9,096 nucleotides of DNA from contig DASUZB010000285.1 of the NCBI GenBank assembly GCA_036377075.1, forward strand, positions 1 through 9,096, in the 5' to 3' direction. This document shows positions 7,525 to 9,096 of the stretch, one piece after another. The notes beneath the pieces were generated by a model, which ran no database searches, was not told the origin of the DNA, and saw only the letters and a program-made list of their open reading frames with translations. A program made the translations under genes and the position numbers. This DNA comes from DASUZB01 sp036377075 (lineage in GTDB: Bacteria; Actinomycetota; CALGFH01). Within the stretch, counting starts at the first letter, position 1. Each line of letters starts with the position of its first letter.

Positions 7525-8838
7525 ATGGCGCCGCACGCCGACGACCGCACCACCGACCCGTCCGGGCCGCCGCCGCGCCTGGCCGACCGGGTTGCCCTGG
7601 GCGCGCTGACCCGCACCTACCCGCCCGACCTGGTCGACCAGGTCCTGGCAGCCTGCGGCCGCCTGGAGCGACGCCACCGGCTGCTGCCCGCCCGGCTGGT
7701 GGTCTACTACGTGCTGGCGTTGGCGCTGTTCGCGGACCTGGCCTCCCGGGAGGTGCTGCGCTGCCTGGTGGAGGCGCTGCGCGGCGTGGCGGGCTGGCGG
7801 CACCCACGCGAACCGTGGCGGCGCTGGCGGGTGCCGGCGCACTCCGCGCTGGTGCAGGCCCGCGCGCGGCTGGGCGTCGCGCCGCTGCGGGCGCTGTACG
7901 CCCACGCGGTCGTGCCGCTCGCCACCCCGGCCACCCCGGGCGCCTTCTACCGGGGGTGGCGGCTGTTGGCGCTGGACGGGACCTGCCTGGACGTGGCCGA
8001 CACGCCCGCCAACGCCGCGGCGTTTGGCCGGCCGGGCAGCAGCCGCGGCGAGGGCCAAGGTGGCTTCCCGCAGGCTCGCCTGGTCGGGCTGACCGAGTGC
8101 GGCAGCCACGCCGTGCTGGCGGCCCAGGCCGGACCCTACCGCGACAGCGAGCCCGCCCTGGCCGACCGCCTGCTGGCCGACCCCGCCGCCGGGCCGGCGC
8201 TGGCCGGCGGGCTGCTCCTGGTCGACCAGGGCCTGTCCAGCGTCCAGCGGTGGCGCCGCGCACGGGCCACGGGCGCGGCGCTGCTGTGGCGGGTGCGCAC
8301 CGACGCCCACGGGCCCAAGCTGGCGGTGCGCACGCCGCTTTGCGACGGGTCGTGGCTGGCGGCGCTGCCCGCCCGCGGCGGCGAGCCGGTCGGCAGCGAG
8401 CCGGTGCTGGTGCGGGTGGTGGACTACCGCCTCGACGACCCTGGCCGAACGCGGCGGGCTGGGCACGGCTCGCACGGCGGTGCGCGCACGCCGTCCGGCG
8501 GCAAGGTGGTCGCCTACCGGCTGCTGACCTCCATCCTGGACCCCGCCCAGGCCCCCGCGGTCGAACTGGCCGCGCTCTACCACGAGCGCTGGGAGGCGGA
8601 GGGCGCGCTGGACGAGCTGAAGACCCACCAGCGCGGGGCGGGCGCAGTGTTGCGCTCCCGGACCCCCGACGGCGTCGAGCAGGAGCTGTGGGCCCACCTG
8701 CTGGTGCACTACGCCCTGCGGGCCTTGATGCACCAGGCCGCCCAGGCCGGCAGCCTTGACCCTGACCGGCTGTCGTTTACCGCCACGCTGCGGATCGTGC
8801 GCCGCCATACCATCGCCCGGGCGGCCTTTTCCCCCTGA
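7525..8838 (+). CDS. IS4-family transposase, main part (437 aa, frame interrupted)
   Basis: This is the DDE transposase that would cut and join the ends of the surrounding IS. Residues 21-85 (DRVALGALTRTYPPDLVDQV onward) match the IS4 N-terminal domain. The RNase H-like catalytic domain follows, with Asp151 (LALDGT), Asp234 (LLVDQG) and Glu359 in YHERWEAEGALDELK (352-366), which fits the Y(2)R(3)E(6)K signature of IS4 enzymes exactly. All three catalytic acids are intact. I chose ATG 7525 over the upstream ATG 7468 because AAGGGGG stands just before it and the family domain starts soon after. This frame stops at TGA 8836-8838, but the conserved C-terminal region continues in the +1 frame. The break is at GCC TTT TCC CCC TGA. 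It is either a one-base insertion in the T4C5 run or a programmed +1 shift. Confidence 0.88.
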   Translation: MAPHADDRTTDPSGPPPRLADRVALGALTRTYPPDLVDQVLAACGRLERRHRLLPARLVVYYVLALALFADLASREVLRCLVEALRGVAGWRHPREPWRRWRVPAHSALVQARARLGVAPLRALYAHAVVPLATPATPGAFYRGWRLLALDGTCLDVADTPANAAAFGRPGSSRGEGQGGFPQARLVGLTECGSHAVLAAQAGPYRDSEPALADRLLADPAAGPALAGGLLLVDQGLSSVQRWRRARATGAALLWRVRTDAHGPKLAVRTPLCDGSWLAALPARGGEPVGSEPVLVRVVDYRLDDPGRTRRAGHGSHGGARTPSGGKVVAYRLLTSILDPAQAPAVELAALYHERWEAEGALDELKTHQRGAGAVLRSRTPDGVEQELWAHLLVHYALRALMHQAAQAGSLDPDRLSFTATLRIVRRHTIARAAFSP

Positions 8839-9040
8839 GCTGCTCGCCCGAGCGATCCGGCTGGCGGTGGCCGAGATCCTCGCCGAGCAGCTCCCGCGAC
8901 GCCGGCTGCGGACCTTCCCCCGGGTCGTCAAGCGCAAGATGAGCAAGTACCGGCTCAAACGCGCCCAGCACCGTTCCTGGCCCCAACCACTCCGACCGCT
9001 GCACGACACCATCGACATCCAACCCAGACCCGCAATCTGA
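8837..9040 (+). pseudogene. C-terminal part of the IS4 transposase in the +1 frame
   Basis: From GAG 8837 the +1 frame reads ELLARAIRLAVAEILAEQLP and continues for 67 residues to TGA 9038-9040, ending inside the right terminal repeat. It contains a basic segment, RRRLRTFPRVVKRKMSKYRL, and a final HDTIDI, which continue naturally from the end of the main frame. It has no plausible start or ribosome binding site of its own, so it can only be made by a frame change at 8827-8836. Joined to the main part it would give about 504 residues. Confidence 0.75.
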
Positions 9041-9060
9041 CCGGCATTGGGGCTAACGCC

Positions 9061-9096
9061 CCGCGATGCCAGCGCCCCCGGCGCGGCCGTCCTTCC
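9061..9096. other. Right flank of the IS, no feature seen
   Basis: These 36 bases outside the right terminal repeat are GC-rich and hold no recognisable gene, repeat or target-site duplication. Confidence 0.5.

Larger units (their letters stand above)
7437..9060 (+). mobile_element. IS4-family insertion sequence
   Basis: The element is about 1.6 kb, in the usual IS4-family range. Its ends are inverted repeats: the left end (7437-7467) and the complement of the right end (9060-9030) share the exact 13-base core CAATGCCGGTCAG (7448-7460 and 9049-9037), with scattered matches on both sides. It carries one transposase gene, now in two frames, which nearly fills the space between the ends. No target-site duplication is visible in the bases flanking 7437 and 9060, so the exact outer boundary is uncertain by a few bases, or the flanks have changed since insertion. 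The left end lies about 150 bp upstream of the oxoamine synthase gene. Confidence 0.82.

Noticed and set aside
7441..9018. 525-codon antisense frame within the IS
   Set aside because: IS4 elements carry one transposase; this frame is its low-complexity shadow.

Overview
The window is very GC-rich, with almost every third codon position G or C, TAnnnT-type -10 candidates and one apparently leaderless start. This fits a high-GC actinobacterium (Actinomycetota). The genus cannot be read from the sequence.

Layout: (1) 1-45 is the tail of an upstream gene, followed at 50-152 by a long imperfect inverted repeat around a purine-rich loop. (2) 179-367 encodes a 62-residue, extremely acidic orphan protein with a strong ribosome binding site. 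(3) 400-471 holds three tandem direct repeats, directly before an extended -10 element and the ATG of a FabF-type beta-ketoacyl-ACP synthase (495-1727). (4) A ribose-5-phosphate isomerase A gene (2423-1707, minus) converges on fabF with a 21-bp tail overlap. It diverges from an AMP-forming acyl-CoA ligase gene (2562-4190, plus) across a short shared promoter region. (5) A multi-TM NarL/DesK-type sensor histidine kinase gene (5814-4195, minus) converges on the ligase gene 4 bp apart. No response regulator is in view. (6) A divergent alpha-oxoamine-synthase-type PLP enzyme gene (7289-5991, minus) ends in a strong stem-loop and has a nested hairpin in its upstream region. (7) 7437-9060 is an IS4-family insertion sequence with matching terminal inverted repeats. 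Its transposase is split by a +1 frame change at a T4C5 run ending in CCC TGA.

Functionally, three of the chromosomal genes handle acyl thioesters: a condensing enzyme, an acyl-CoA ligase and an oxoamine synthase that would join an acyl thioester to an amino acid. They lie on alternating strands with a housekeeping isomerase and a sensor kinase between them, so a common lipid or amino-lipid pathway is a hypothesis, not an operon-supported conclusion. I found no CRISPR array, tRNA or rRNA, and nothing that clearly forms a new defence or mobile system. The most unusual points are the transposase frame change, the iterated repeats before the leaderless fabF promoter, and the structured non-coding stretches at 50-152 and 7358-7393.
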